From contig JASEIE010000048.1 of the NCBI GenBank assembly GCA_030024065.1, forward strand, positions 1 to 15,228: a stretch of DNA of 15,228 bases, read 5' to 3'. The first letter of the stretch is position 1. Each line of letters opens with the position of its first letter. The stretch is from Thermodesulfobacteriota bacterium (GTDB lineage: Bacteria; Desulfobacterota; BSN033; UBA1163). The position numbers and the translations under genes are program-made. The notes beneath the pieces are model-generated. The model was not told the DNA's origin. It saw only the letters and a list, made by a program, of their open reading frames with translations, and did not search any database. Shown piece after piece: positions 1 through 8,368 of this stretch.

Positions 1-87
1 GGCCCAGAGGGCCTCTGGCCTGGAGGGAGCATCGGGGCATTATTTCTAACGGGGTGAAGAAAGATGGGAGAGTTGCGTTAAAACCTA

Positions 88-115
88 TTGATAAATTTGA
101 AATTTATGTTATAAA
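88..115 (+). promoter_or_regulatory. Possible sigma70-type promoter upstream of xerC-hslVU
   Basis: A TTGATA hexamer at 88-93 and a TATAAA hexamer at 110-115 are separated by 16 bp. Each matches the sigma70 consensus at five of six positions. The surrounding 75-165 stretch is clearly more A+T-rich than the genes beside it, and the predicted transcript start near 122 would leave a leader of about 45 nt before the xerC ATG at 167. A chance match in A+T-rich DNA is quite possible, so this is only a candidate. Confidence 0.35.
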
Positions 116-166
116 ATGGCTTTCTAATAATATTTTCATAAGTTACAGAGCTTCTGTCGAAAAAAA

Positions 167-1150
167 ATGGAACCTCATTCCTTGAAGCAGAATCACTTGA
201 TTGATCAATTTGTCCATTACCTGGAGAATGAGAAGAACGCCTCCCCGCACACCTGCCGGTGCTACCGGAGGGATTTGGAAGAATTTGAAAAATTTTCGAA
301 GGATTCGGGAAAAGAACTCTCCCCGGCGGGAGAGTTGGAGATGGAGAAGGTGGATCGGATGGCGATCCGGAGGTATTTGAGTTTCCTTCATCGAAGGAAT
401 AAGAAGAGTTCGATTGCAAGGAAGATTTCGACTCTCCGATCCTTCTTCAGATATCTCATAAGGGAGAAACGGATTGCCTCCAATCCGGCAAAGAGCGTAT
501 CGACACCCAAAGCGGAGAAGCCTCTACCCACTGCCCTCACTGTGGATGAGGCCTTCCGGCTCATGGAGTCACCCGAAGGGTTTTCTAAAAGATCTCCTGA
601 TGCGAAGGGAAAGAATAAGGTGTTGAGGGACCATGCCATATTAGAACTTCTCTATTCGAGCGGTTTAAGGGTAGGGGAACTGGTGGGATTAAATTTAAGT
701 CATCTGGATCTCAATCTGGGCATTGTGAGGGTCATGGGAAAGGGGAGAAAAGAGCGGATTGTCCCCATCGGGGATAAAGCCTCGGAGGCATTAAAGGTCT
801 ATCTCAAAGAACGAGGAGACCTAAAAGATGAAGAACCCCTCTTCGTCAACCTGAGGGGAGGAAGGCTCACCGATAGAAGCGTGGGAAGGTTTATTAAGAA
901 ATATACGAGATGTTCAGGAATTGTCCGAAAGGTCAGCCCTCACAGCCTGCGCCATAGCTTTGCTACGCATCTTCTGGATGCAGGAGCTGATATTCGAGAG
1001 ATTCAGGAGATGCTGGGACATGCCAGCCTCTCCACAACCCAACGCTATATCCACCTCAGCGTGGGTAAATTGATGGAGGTTTACGATAAGGCCCATCCCC
1101 GCAGTTTTAGAATAAAAGAAAGCAATAGGCCTAAAGGGGATGGGGGTTGA
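167..1150 (+). CDS. xerC: Tyrosine site-specific recombinase XerC
   Basis: The 327-residue protein is a tyrosine recombinase of the XerC/XerD type, which resolves chromosome dimers at the dif site during cell division. The N-terminal SAM-like core-binding domain covers about residues 10-105 and the catalytic domain about 120-310. All catalytic residues are visible: R168 in the SSGLRVGELVGL motif, K192 in GKGRKERIVPI, H259 and R262 in HSLRH, H285 in LGH, and the nucleophile Y294 in TQRYIH. Length is close to the usual 300 or so, with a short linker insertion near 135-150 and a basic tail. I chose XerC over XerD because the gene sits directly before hslV-hslU, the same neighbourhood as codV-clpQ-clpY in Bacillus. 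No good ribosome binding site is seen before the ATG, which follows a run of A. A phage or integron integrase is unlikely given the context. Confidence 0.88.
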   Translation: MEPHSLKQNHLIDQFVHYLENEKNASPHTCRCYRRDLEEFEKFSKDSGKELSPAGELEMEKVDRMAIRRYLSFLHRRNKKSSIARKISTLRSFFRYLIREKRIASNPAKSVSTPKAEKPLPTALTVDEAFRLMESPEGFSKRSPDAKGKNKVLRDHAILELLYSSGLRVGELVGLNLSHLDLNLGIVRVMGKGRKERIVPIGDKASEALKVYLKERGDLKDEEPLFVNLRGGRLTDRSVGRFIKKYTRCSGIVRKVSPHSLRHSFATHLLDAGADIREIQEMLGHASLSTTQRYIHLSVGKLMEVYDKAHPRSFRIKESNRPKGDGG

Positions 1151-1180
1151 GGTCCATTGGGAGTCAAAAAAGGGGGGAGA

Positions 1181-1729
1181 ATGAAAGACGAAGTTAGGCG
1201 CGAGATGCACGGGACCACGATTTTATCGGTTCGACATAAAGGGAAGGTTGTTGTGGCAGGGGACGGACAGGTCACCCTTGAACATACTGTTATGAAGCAT
1301 ACTGCGAGGAAGGTTCGAAGGATCTACCAGGACCGTGTTCTTGCCGGGTTTGCCGGCGCCACAGCGGATGCCTTTACCCTCTTTGCCAAGTTTGAGGAGA
1401 AGCTGGAACAATATAACGGCAACCTGCTCAGGTCGGCAGTGGAGTTAGCCAAAGATTGGAGGACGGACCGGATACTCAGGAGGCTGGAGGCCTTGCTCAT
1501 CGTGGCTGACAGGGAGCATTCCCTTATCATCTCCGGCAATGGAGATGTCATCGAACCCGATGACGGGGTGACTGCCATCGGAAGCGGCGGCCCCTATGCC
1601 CATGCGGCTGCAAAGGCCCTGACCCAGTTTTCAGACCTCGATGCAAGGGCCATTGCAGAGGAGGCGATGAAGATCGCAGCCTCCATCTGCATCTACACCA
1701 ATGACAAGATCATCATAGAGGAGCTATGA
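1181..1729 (+). CDS. hslV: ATP-dependent protease HslV, proteolytic subunit
   Basis: HslV (ClpQ) forms the double-hexamer threonine protease core that degrades proteins unfolded by HslU in the cytoplasm. The catalytic N-terminal threonine is the first T of the TTILSV motif, followed by the conserved [44 protein letters not shown] and CIYTN blocks, so the full 20S-beta-like fold is present. I chose the ATG at 1181 because AGGGG at 1171-1175 lies 5 nt upstream as a Shine-Dalgarno site. This gives 182 residues and an 11-residue propeptide, [11 protein letters not shown], that would be removed to expose the threonine. Other starts are a TTG at 1157 (190 aa) and an ATG at 1205 with only a weak AGG upstream, which would leave a 3-residue propeptide. 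The gene follows xerC by about 30 nt and overlaps hslU by 4 nt, so it is very likely cotranscribed and translationally coupled with hslU. Confidence 0.95.
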   Translation: MKDEVRREMHGTTILSVRHKGKVVVAGDGQVTLEHTVMKHTARKVRRIYQDRVLAGFAGATADAFTLFAKFEEKLEQYNGNLLRSAVELAKDWRTDRILRRLEALLIVADREHSLIISGNGDVIEPDDGVTAIGSGGPYAHAAAKALTQFSDLDARAIAEEAMKIAASICIYTNDKIIIEEL

Positions 1730-3057
1730 TAAAGACCTTTACACCACGAGAGATCGTTTCTGAGCTGGATAAATATATCATTGGCCAGAAGGATGCCAAG
1801 CGCTCCGTCGCCATAGCGCTAAGGAATCGTTGGAGGCGGCAGCAGATTCCCGAACCCCTCAGGGACGAAATTGCGCCCAAGAATATCATCATGATCGGTC
1901 CTACCGGAGTTGGGAAGACGGAGATCGCCCGAAGACTGGCCAAATTGGCCCAGGCCCCTTTTCTGAAGATCGAGGCCTCAAAATTCACAGAGGTGGGTTA
2001 TGTGGGCAGGGATGTGGAGTCGATGATCCGTGACCTGACGGATCTATCAGTGAATATGATCAAGGCGGAAGAATCCCGTAAGGTCCAGGAGAAAGCTGAG
2101 GAGTTGGCTGAAGAGAGGCTATTGGATTTGCTTCTTCCATCCTCCCGGAAAGGTCCTCAAAAGGAAGGCGAGGATCTGAGAGACACCCGTGAGAAGCTCC
2201 GGAAGTTGCTGAGGACGGGAAAGCTGAACGAGAAGTATGTGGAGGTTGAGGTAACAGACCGAAATCTTCCCATCGTGGAAATCTTTTCCGCCTCCGGAAT
2301 GGAGGAGATGGATATCAATATTAAAGAGATGTTCGGGAGTCTTTTCCCAAAGAAGAAGAAACAGAGAAAAGTGAAGGTTACGGAGGCGCTTCAAGTCCTC
2401 TCAAAGGAGGAAGCTCAGAAATTGATTGATATGGATGCGGTGATCAAACAGGCCATTGACCGGGTGGAACAGTCCGGGATTATCTTTCTCGACGAGATTG
2501 ACAAGATCGCCGGCAGGGAGACGACTTATGGTCCGGATGTCTCGAGGGAAGGGGTTCAGAGGGACCTTCTCCCGATTGTGGAAGGGACAACGGTCACGAC
2601 GAAATACGGAATGGTGAGGACAGACCATGTTCTCTTCATCGCTGCCGGGGCCTTCCATGTTTCAAAGCCCTCAGACCTCATCCCGGAACTTCAGGGAAGA
2701 TTTCCCATCCGGGTGGAACTCGATTCATTGAAGAAGGAGGACCTGGTTCGAATTCTGACGGAACCGGAGAATGCCCTGATCAAGCAGTATATGGCCCTGT
2801 TGGAGACGGAATCGGTTAAGCTGGAGTACAGGGAGGATGCTGTGGCTGAGATTGCAGAGATAGCAGCCCTCATCAATGACAGAACGGAGAACATTGGCGC
2901 CAGACGCCTCTATACTATCATGGAGAGGTTGCTCGATGAAATTTCTTTCGACGCACCCGAGATGACCGGAAGAACGATGGTGATCGATGACAGATATGTC
3001 AGGGAGAAGTTAAAAGGTTTTGTGGAGGACGAAGATCTGAGCCGGTATATTTTGTAA
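1726..3057 (+). CDS. hslU: HslU, AAA+ unfoldase of the HslUV protease
   Basis: This 443-residue AAA+ ATPase unfolds substrates and feeds them to HslV. Visible motifs are Walker A GPTGVGKT at 58-65, the GYVG pore loop at 91-94, the I-domain at about 110-240, Walker B GIIFLDE at 251-257, an arginine-finger region LQGRF around R325, sensor 2 GARRL at 391-395, and the C-terminal tail ending SRYIL, which inserts into HslV pockets. Length matches the family norm of about 440-460. The I-domain is charged and rich in lysine and glutamate, as is usual. The ATG overlaps the hslV stop (ATGA), pointing to coupled translation and balanced stoichiometry. The stop is followed directly by an inverted array of 7-nt units. 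Confidence 0.97.
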   Translation: MIKTFTPREIVSELDKYIIGQKDAKRSVAIALRNRWRRQQIPEPLRDEIAPKNIIMIGPTGVGKTEIARRLAKLAQAPFLKIEASKFTEVGYVGRDVESMIRDLTDLSVNMIKAEESRKVQEKAEELAEERLLDLLLPSSRKGPQKEGEDLRDTREKLRKLLRTGKLNEKYVEVEVTDRNLPIVEIFSASGMEEMDINIKEMFGSLFPKKKKQRKVKVTEALQVLSKEEAQKLIDMDAVIKQAIDRVEQSGIIFLDEIDKIAGRETTYGPDVSREGVQRDLLPIVEGTTVTTKYGMVRTDHVLFIAAGAFHVSKPSDLIPELQGRFPIRVELDSLKKEDLVRILTEPENALIKQYMALLETESVKLEYREDAVAEIAEIAALINDRTENIGARRLYTIMERLLDEISFDAPEMTGRTMVIDDRYVREKLKGFVEDEDLSRYIL

Positions 3058-3060
3058 CAA

Positions 3061-3133
3061 ATTCGGAATTCGGATTGCGGATTTCGGAATTTTCTGCTCC
3101 GCACTCCGCACTCCGCATTCTGCATTCCGAAAT
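3061..3133. repeat. Inverted array of degenerate 7-nt units after hslU
   Basis: Three bases after the hslU stop, four 7-nt units run in register: ATTCGGA (3061-3067), ATTCGGA (3068-3074), TTGCGGA (3075-3081) and TTTCGGA (3082-3088). After a short gap, five units run in the opposite sense: CTCCGCA three times (3097-3117), TTCTGCA (3118-3124) and TTCCGAA (3125-3131). Reverse-complemented they read TGCGGAG, TGCAGAA and TTCGGAA, clearly related to the left arm. The two arms share a perfect 10-bp inverted repeat, 3081-3090 with 3124-3133, so the transcript could fold into a long imperfect hairpin between hslU and argB. No U-run follows, so it is not a classical terminator, but it could stabilise or end the hslU message. 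Confidence 0.8.
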
Positions 3134-3175
3134 CAATTATCTATGTGAACCTTAAATGCACAAGGATGGAAGATA

Positions 3176-4060
3176 ATGGATAATCCAATTGAAAAGGCAA
3201 AGGTTTTAATAGAGGCGCTTCCTTACATCCGGCGATTCTATGATAAGACCATTGTGATCAAATACGGGGGGAGCACGATGGAGGAAGAGGGGATGAAACG
3301 GAGTTTTGCTCTCGATGTCGTCCTTCTGAAATATATCGGTCTGAACCCCGTGGTGGTCCATGGAGGTGGACCCCAGATCGGCGAGATGTTAACCAAATTG
3401 GGGAAGAAATCCCAGTTCATAGAGGGGATGAGGGTGACCGATGGAGAGACGATGGATGTGGTGGAGATGGTCCTTGTGGGAAAGGTGAATAAAGAGATCG
3501 TCGCCATGATCAATCAGCAGGGAGGGAAGGCTGTGGGATTGAGCGGAAAGGACGGGAGACTCATCCTTGCCAAGAAAATGAGATTGACGAGAAAGACCGG
3601 CAAGGATAAGGATTCTGAGATCGTTGATATCGGAATGGTGGGGGAAGTGAAGTCAATTCACCCGGGTGTGATCGAAGCCCTGGAAAAGGAGAATTTCATC
3701 CCGGTGATTGCGCCGATTGGCGTGGGAGAAGAGGGTGAGACCTATAATATCAATGCCGATCTGGTGGCGGGAAAGATTGCCTCTGCCCTGGGAGCCGAGA
3801 AACTGATTCTGTTAACCGATGTGGAGGGGGTGATGGATGAGAAGAAACGGTTGATCCCCACCCTCGTCGCAAAAGAGGCAAGGCAATTGATTTCACAGAA
3901 GGTCATTTCCTCCGGGATGATTCCGAAGGTAAACTGTTGCCTCGATGCCCTGGAGGAAGGGGTGAATAAAACCCACATTATTGACGGCAGAGTGGAACAT
4001 GCCATCCTCCTTGAAATTTTTACCGATGTGGGGATCGGAACGCAGATCACCAAAGAATAA
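3176..4060 (+). CDS. argB: Acetylglutamate kinase, arginine-sensitive type
   Basis: ArgB phosphorylates N-acetyl-L-glutamate with ATP, the second step of the acetylated arginine pathway, in the cytoplasm. The 294-residue protein shows the amino-acid-kinase fold: KYGG at 29-32, the GGGP loop at 63-66, [14 protein letters not shown] around 86-99, GLSGKDG at 121-127, NINAD at 191-195, and the GMIPKV nucleotide-binding segment at 247-252. The N-terminal helix [14 protein letters not shown] ahead of the kinase core is typical of hexameric, arginine-feedback-inhibited enzymes such as those of Pseudomonas and Thermotoga, and is absent from the dimeric E. coli form. I infer feedback inhibition by arginine. 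The usual KYGGNAM reads KYGGSTM here. The ATG at 3176 has AAGGATGGAAG just upstream. The TAA stop runs directly into the inverted-repeat element at 4060-4169. Confidence 0.96.
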   Translation: MDNPIEKAKVLIEALPYIRRFYDKTIVIKYGGSTMEEEGMKRSFALDVVLLKYIGLNPVVVHGGGPQIGEMLTKLGKKSQFIEGMRVTDGETMDVVEMVLVGKVNKEIVAMINQQGGKAVGLSGKDGRLILAKKMRLTRKTGKDKDSEIVDIGMVGEVKSIHPGVIEALEKENFIPVIAPIGVGEEGETYNINADLVAGKIASALGAEKLILLTDVEGVMDEKKRLIPTLVAKEARQLISQKVISSGMIPKVNCCLDALEEGVNKTHIIDGRVEHAILLEIFTDVGIGTQITKE

Positions 4061-4169
4061 AAAGGGGGACAGGCTACTTTTTTGCACAATAGCCTTGGAT
4101 TGAATGTGATTCTTTGTTGACGAAGAAGATGGAAAGGGGAGAATAAAAAAAGTAGCCTGTCCCCCTTTT
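4060..4169. repeat. Palindromic element with perfect 24-bp inverted repeats
   Basis: The arms at 4060-4083 and 4146-4169 are perfect reverse complements over 24 bp, each containing the core GGGGGACAGGCTAC or its complement, and enclose a 62-bp spacer (4084-4145). The left arm begins on the last base of the argB stop codon and the right arm ends about 20 nt before the argD ATG. The spacer has no ORF worth calling. A direct repeat CCCCTTTTAT at 4162-4171 and 4172-4181 extends the right end. The form, with long arms, a short non-coding centre and position in a spacer, resembles REP/BIME-type or transposase-mobilised repeats. In RNA the arms would make a very strong stem that may separate argB and argD expression. 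No transposase is present in the window. Confidence 0.85.
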
Positions 4170-4190
4170 ATCCCCTTTTATAGAGGTGGT

Positions 4191-5393
4191 ATGGATTCTC
4201 AAACCTTGATGACCCTTTCGGAAAAATATATTGCCCATACCTATAACCGTTATCCCCTCCTGCTGGTCAGGGGAAAGGGGACACGGGTCTGGGATAAAGA
4301 GGGGAAAGAGTATCTCGATTTTGTTTCAGGCTTAGCGGTCTGCAATTTAGGCCACTGCCACCCAAAAGTGGTCAAGGCGATTCAGAGTCAGGCGGAGAGA
4401 TTGATCCATGTCTCGAACTACTACTATATCGAACCTCAGATTCAGCTGGCCTCTCTTCTCTGCCAGCACTCCTTTGCCGATAAGGTCTTCTTCTGCAACA
4501 GCGGAGCCGAAGCCAATGAGGGGGCGCTGAAACTGGCCCGCAAATATGCAAAGGAAAAGATGAAGGGGGAACGCTATGAAGTCATTACCATGGAGCATTC
4601 TTTCCATGGGAGAACCCTTGCTACTTTAACGGCCACTGCACAGGAGAAGTTTCACAAGGGGTACGCACCTCTTGTGCCGGGCTTCAAATATATTCCTTTC
4701 AACGATGCAGAGGCCCTGAGGAAGGCCATCGATGAAAAGACCTGCGCGGTGTTGGTGGAACCCATTCAGGGAGAGGGAGGGGTCAACTGCCCTTCGGAGG
4801 GTTATCTCAAAGCCCTCCGGGAGATCTGCGATGAGAAAGGGATCCTTCTCATCTTTGATGAAGTCCAGGTGGGAATGGGTCGGACAGGAAAACTCTTTGC
4901 CTACGAACATGAAGGTGTGAAACCTGATATGCTTACCCTTGCCAAATCCCTGGCAGGAGGAGTTCCCATCGGAGCCTTATTGATCGGGAAAGGGATTGCT
5001 GAAAGCTTTGAACCTGGGGACCACGCTTCTACCTTCGGAGGAAATCCATTGGCCACGGCTGCCGGGGTTGCTGCCCTGAGCGCCATCCTGGAAGAAGGAA
5101 TTTTGGAGAACTGCGAGAAGGTGGGAAGTTATTTCCTTTCGAGACTGGAGGAGGTTAAGAAGAAATTCCCCTTTGTCCGGGAGGTCCGCGGAAGAGGGTT
5201 GATCCTCGGAATGGAATTGAAGATGGATGGAAACCCCATTGTGAAGGAGATGATGCAGAGAGGATTTCTCATCAACTGCACGATGGGTAATGTGCTCCGA
5301 TTCCTTCCCCCCCTGATCGTAACCGAAGAGGAAGTGGACCGGATGATATCTGCGCTGGAGGAAGTGTTTAGAAGAATAAGAAGTTCGGAGTAA
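4191..5393 (+). CDS. argD: Acetylornithine aminotransferase
   Basis: ArgD is a PLP-dependent class III aminotransferase that makes N-acetylornithine from N-acetylglutamate semialdehyde, with glutamate as amino donor. The 400-residue protein carries NSGAEANE at 103-110 (PLP phosphate contacts), the SFHGRT segment near 137-142, EPIQGEGG at 190-197, FDEVQ at 222-226 (D223 toward the pyridine nitrogen), the Schiff-base lysine K252 in TLAKSLAGG, and TFGGNPL at 281-287. Length is typical. The ATG at 4191 has GAGG at 4183-4186. Related class III enzymes (succinylornithine, GABA or LysN-type transaminases) are alternatives, but the adjacent argB supports ArgD. The last codons and stop (RSSE then TAA) lie inside a 7-nt-period repeat that continues into the spacer, so the extreme C-terminus may be repeat-derived. 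Confidence 0.94.
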   Translation: MDSQTLMTLSEKYIAHTYNRYPLLLVRGKGTRVWDKEGKEYLDFVSGLAVCNLGHCHPKVVKAIQSQAERLIHVSNYYYIEPQIQLASLLCQHSFADKVFFCNSGAEANEGALKLARKYAKEKMKGERYEVITMEHSFHGRTLATLTATAQEKFHKGYAPLVPGFKYIPFNDAEALRKAIDEKTCAVLVEPIQGEGGVNCPSEGYLKALREICDEKGILLIFDEVQVGMGRTGKLFAYEHEGVKPDMLTLAKSLAGGVPIGALLIGKGIAESFEPGDHASTFGGNPLATAAGVAALSAILEEGILENCEKVGSYFLSRLEEVKKKFPFVREVRGRGLILGMELKMDGNPIVKEMMQRGFLINCTMGNVLRFLPPLIVTEEEVDRMISALEEVFRRIRSSE

Positions 5394-5437
5394 TGAGTTC
5401 GTAGTTCGGAGGAACAGATGGACTATGAACAATGAAC
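5382..5437. repeat. 7-nt-period array across the argD stop and spacer
   Basis: Eight consecutive 7-nt units can be read in register: AGTTCGG, AGTAATG, AGTTCGT, AGTTCGG, AGGAACA, GATGGAC, TATGAAC and AATGAAC. The first begins inside argD and the second contains its stop codon. The last two, reverse-complemented, read GTTCATA and GTTCATT, related to GTTCGGA and GTTCGTA on the left. So this array, like the one after hslU, seems to have two arms in opposite sense. The rest of the spacer to 5482 shows no clear gene. Confidence 0.65.
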
Positions 5438-5482
5438 AAACGGGAACGGACCACTTAGCAAAGAAAACGGACGGGATAGGAG

Positions 5483-8080
5483 ATGAATCAACGATATCAA
5501 CCAAAAGAGACCGAGGAGAAGTGGCAGAGGGTCTGGGAAGATCAGAAGCTCTTTAAGGTGACGGAGGATCAAGGTAAGGAGAAGTATTATCTCCTGGAGA
5601 TGTTTCCCTATCCGTCGGGCAAGATCCACATGGGTCATGTCCGCAATTACTCCATCGGTGATGTGGTTGCCCGGTACAAGAAGATGAAGGGTTTGAATGT
5701 CCTTCATCCCATGGCCTGGGATGCTTTCGGCATGCCTGCAGAGAATGCGGCGATCGAACATGGCGTCCATCCGGCCAAATGGACCTATGAGAATATTGAG
5801 TATATGAAGAGGCAGTTGAAGCGAATGGGCTTCAGCTATGACTGGGATCGGGAGTTTGCCACCTGCGATGTCTCCTACTACAAATGGGAACAGCTCTTCT
5901 TCTTAAAGATGTACGAAAAGGGGCTGGCTTATAAGAAGCGGTCCACGGTCAACTGGTGTGAGATTTGTAAAACCGTTCTGGCCAATGAGCAGGTGATGGG
6001 TGATGGGACTTGCTGGAGGGGCCATGCTGATGATCGGGGTGTGACTCAGAAGGAATTGGACCAATGGTTCTTTAAGATTACCGACACTGCCGAAGACCTC
6101 CTGGAGTGGTGCGATCAACTTCCGGGGTGGCCTGAACGTGTCCTCACCATGCAGAAGAACTGGATCGGTAAGTCGATCGGCGCGGAGATCCATTTCCCCC
6201 TGGAAAATTCGAAGGAAGTGATCAAGGTCTTTACCACCCGACAAGATACGATCTTCGGCGCCACCTTCATGAGCCTTGCTCCCGAACACCCTCTTGCCCT
6301 GATCCTCTCGAAGGGGACCCCTCAGGAGAAAGAGGTGAGAAGTTTTGTCGAAAGAATGAAACGGCAGGATAAGATCAAGAGAACCGCCGAGACGACAGAG
6401 AAGGAAGGAGTGTTTACAGGCGCCTATTGCCTGAACCCGATGACGAGGGCGAGGATGCAAATCTTTGTGGCTAATTTTGTCTTGATGGAATACGGGACAG
6501 GCGCCGTGATGGCTGTGCCCACCCATGACCAGAGGGATTTTGAGTTTGCCAGGAAGTATGGACTTCCATTGATCGTGGTTATTCAACCGGAAGATCAGAC
6601 CCTGGATGCTGAGACCATGACCGAGGCATATGAGGGAGAAGGTTTCCTGGTCAACTCGGGACAGTTTAATGGAACGGGCAGCATCAGGGCAAGAGAGACC
6701 ATTGCGAAGTACCTTGATGAGAATCAACTCGGTGGGAAAAAGATCAGTTACAAGCTGAGGGATTGGGGTATTTCGAGACAGCGCTACTGGGGGGCGCCGA
6801 TCCCCATCATCTACTGTGATGGCTGCGGGGTTGTGCCTATCCCTGAGAAAGATCTTCCAGTCGTTCTTCCCTCCAATGTGGAAGTGACCGGGATGGGAGA
6901 ATCCCCTCTAACCAGCCTGAAGGCTTTTGTGGAGGTTAGATGTCCAAAATGCGGGGGACGGAGCCGAAGGGAAACAGACACCATGGACACCTTTGTCGAA
7001 TCCTCATGGTACTTTGATCGATTTGCATGCCCCGACTATCATGAGGGTCCCCTCGATAAGAGAAGGGTTGATTACTGGATGCCTGTCGATCAATACATCG
7101 GAGGTATTGAGCACGCCATTCTCCATCTTCTTTATTCCCGCTTTTTCACCCGTGTCTTGAAGGAGATGGGATGGGTGAGTGTCAAAGAGCCCTTCACCAA
7201 TCTTCTTACCCAGGGAATGGTCTGCAAAGAGGTCTATGAATGTCCGAAGGATGGTTACCTCTTCCCCGATGAAGTGGAGGGGAAGGAAGAGGCCTTTCTC
7301 TGTCGCAAGTGCGGCGAGCAGATCACGGTGGGAAGGCTTGAGAAGATGTCGAAGTCGAAGAGGAATGTGGTCGATCCGGAATATCTGGTTGAACGATACG
7401 GAGCGGATACGGCAAGGATATTCTGCCTCTTCGCCGCTCCTCCCGAAAAAGATCTGGACTGGAGCGATCAGGGAGTGGAGGGATCCTTCCGTTTCCTTAA
7501 CCGGGTCTGGAGACTCTTTTTTGAACAATACCCCCGCCTCCGGGACAGGATACCACTTCCATTCGGAACTCTGTTAGAAGGCGATTCGAAACTGCTTCGC
7601 CAGAAGGCCCACAAGACGATCAAAAAGGTGACCGAGGACATTGAGCGGTTCCATTTCAATACAGCCATCAGCGCCATCATGGAGCTGGTGAATGAGATCT
7701 ATGCTTCGGAGATCAAGGATCGTAATGATGAAGTATCGACAAGGGTGATGCGAGAGGCGATCGAAACAACGGTTATCCTTCTTTCACCATTCGTCCCTCA
7801 TTTTGCCGAGGAACTCTGGGAGACCCTGGGGAATAGGGAGTCCGTGATTAAAAGACCCTGGCCCGATTATGATCAGGAGGCCATCCTGGAGGATGAGATT
7901 CTGATCGTCATCCAGGTTAATGGAAAGGTGAGAGACCGCATCACGGTGCCTGCCTCTTACGGAGAGGGAGAGATAAAGGCCTGGGCATTGAAGAGCGAAA
8001 GGATTCAGAAACTGGTGGAAGGCAAGGAGATCAAACGGGTGATCCTTGTCCCGCAGAAACTGGTCAACATTGTTTGTTGA
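5483..8080 (+). CDS. leuS: Leucyl-tRNA synthetase
   Basis: LeuRS charges tRNA-Leu with leucine and edits mischarged products in the cytoplasm. The 865-residue class I synthetase has the HIGH-type motif [11 protein letters not shown] at 42-52, the [12 protein letters not shown] block, and the CP1 editing domain in the middle third, with [11 protein letters not shown] and the editing motif HDQRD at 348-352. The KMSKS loop is at 621-625 and an anticodon-binding alpha-helical domain ends the protein. Several Cys pairs (CEIC, CDGCG, CPKCGG, and CPKDG with CRKCG) suggest zinc-binding knuckles, common in bacterial LeuRS. Length matches the family. AGGAG abuts the ATG at 5483 with almost no spacing, which is unusual, but the N-terminus [15 protein letters not shown] fits the family, so I keep this start. 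The usual LeuRS neighbours lptE and holA are not downstream; a repeat-rich junction follows. Confidence 0.97.
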   Translation: MNQRYQPKETEEKWQRVWEDQKLFKVTEDQGKEKYYLLEMFPYPSGKIHMGHVRNYSIGDVVARYKKMKGLNVLHPMAWDAFGMPAENAAIEHGVHPAKWTYENIEYMKRQLKRMGFSYDWDREFATCDVSYYKWEQLFFLKMYEKGLAYKKRSTVNWCEICKTVLANEQVMGDGTCWRGHADDRGVTQKELDQWFFKITDTAEDLLEWCDQLPGWPERVLTMQKNWIGKSIGAEIHFPLENSKEVIKVFTTRQDTIFGATFMSLAPEHPLALILSKGTPQEKEVRSFVERMKRQDKIKRTAETTEKEGVFTGAYCLNPMTRARMQIFVANFVLMEYGTGAVMAVPTHDQRDFEFARKYGLPLIVVIQPEDQTLDAETMTEAYEGEGFLVNSGQFNGTGSIRARETIAKYLDENQLGGKKISYKLRDWGISRQRYWGAPIPIIYCDGCGVVPIPEKDLPVVLPSNVEVTGMGESPLTSLKAFVEVRCPKCGGRSRRETDTMDTFVESSWYFDRFACPDYHEGPLDKRRVDYWMPVDQYIGGIEHAILHLLYSRFFTRVLKEMGWVSVKEPFTNLLTQGMVCKEVYECPKDGYLFPDEVEGKEEAFLCRKCGEQITVGRLEKMSKSKRNVVDPEYLVERYGADTARIFCLFAAPPEKDLDWSDQGVEGSFRFLNRVWRLFFEQYPRLRDRIPLPFGTLLEGDSKLLRQKAHKTIKKVTEDIERFHFNTAISAIMELVNEIYASEIKDRNDEVSTRVMREAIETTVILLSPFVPHFAEELWETLGNRESVIKRPWPDYDQEAILEDEILIVIQVNGKVRDRITVPASYGEGEIKAWALKSERIQKLVEGKEIKRVILVPQKLVNIVC

Positions 8081-8089
8081 TCGTTTGGG

Positions 8090-8142
8090 AATAACCAATT
8101 TCCAAATCCCAATAATCAAATAAACTCCAATTTTCAATAACC
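8090..8142. repeat. A+T-rich 7-nt-period array after leuS
   Basis: Ten bases after the leuS stop the sequence reads in 7-nt units AATAACC, AATTTCC, AAATCCC and AATAATC (8090-8117). A 4-nt slip follows, then AAACTCC (8122-8128), AATTTTC (8129-8135) and AATAACC (8136-8142). The consensus is roughly AAtnnCC. The sequence differs from the arrays after hslU and argD but the period is the same. A TTGGGA at 8085-8090 and TCCCAA at 8107-8112 could form a short stem, too weak for a confident terminator. Confidence 0.6.
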
Positions 8143-8152
8143 AAAAAATAAT

Positions 8153-8368
8153 ACCTAAATTGAGCGATTTGTCGTTGTTAATTACATAAAAGATACTGGA
8201 TTCCTGCTGGAGTTTATCCCGATGGAAATCGGGGCAGGAATGACGACTATCGACCACTGAATGAAAATGTCATTCCCGTGAAACTTGTCCTCGAAAGTAT
8301 CAATCGGGGAACGGGAATCCAGAAGGTTTTATCTTTAAAAATAGTATTAAGAATCGCTCAATTTAGGT
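8153..8368. mobile_element. Possible MITE-like element with 17-bp terminal inverted repeats
   Basis: The 17-bp ends at 8153-8169 and 8352-8368 are perfect reverse complements (core CTAAATTGAGCGATT) and bound a 216-bp non-coding segment. Inside lie two hairpins. In the first, ATTCCTGC (8200-8207) pairs with GCAGGAAT (8234-8241) around an inner CCCGAT-GGAA-ATCGGG stem-loop (8218-8233). In the second, ATTCCCGT (8272-8279) pairs with ACGGGAAT (8311-8318). The hairpins are also complementary to each other: CTGGATTCC (8196-8204) with GGAATCCAG (8314-8322), and GGAATGAC (8237-8244) with GTCATTCC (8269-8276). Nested palindromes of this ATTCC/GGAAT type resemble widespread intergenic repeats such as neisserial dRS3. 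I could not identify a target-site duplication, and no transposase is present. This element and the preceding 7-nt array fill the gene-free 8081-8433 gap. Confidence 0.6.

Noticed and set aside
1..20. G+C-rich near-palindrome at the window edge (CCAGAGG at 4-10 with CCTCTGG at 12-18).
   Set aside because: The loop is too short for the full stem, no U-run follows, and the context to the left is missing, so terminator or repeat status cannot be judged.
3..185. A + strand frame open from the left edge to a TGA at 183-185, about 60 codons, overlapping the xerC start.
   Set aside because: It reads into A+T-rich promoter-like DNA, its translation resembles no family I recognise, and an open frame of this length can arise by chance. 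The other two + frames stop at 49 and 57, so an upstream gene tail in one of them is also possible but unproven.
3061..3133. CRISPR-like reading of the repeat array after hslU.
   Set aside because: Units are 7 nt, contiguous and without spacers, and there are no cas genes, so it is not a CRISPR array.
3742..4089. - strand ORF covering the argB end and the left arm of the palindromic element.
   Set aside because: Antisense to argB with no domain; its N-terminus is just the translated inverted repeat.
4117..4147. TTGACG at 4117-4122 as a -35 box for argD.
   Set aside because: The possible -10 sequences, GAATAA or AATAAA, match the consensus poorly or are spaced 18-19 bp away, inside the palindrome arm; not convincing.
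5903..6727. Long - strand ORF of 274 codons inside leuS.
   Set aside because: It lies wholly antisense to a well-supported leuS coding region, has no recognisable domain, and is best explained as a codon-bias shadow.
7784..8257. - strand ORF of 157 codons running through the leuS end and the A+T-rich array.
   Set aside because: Its middle part (IIFWLLKIGVYLIIGIWKL) is simply the 7-nt repeat translated; there is no coding support.
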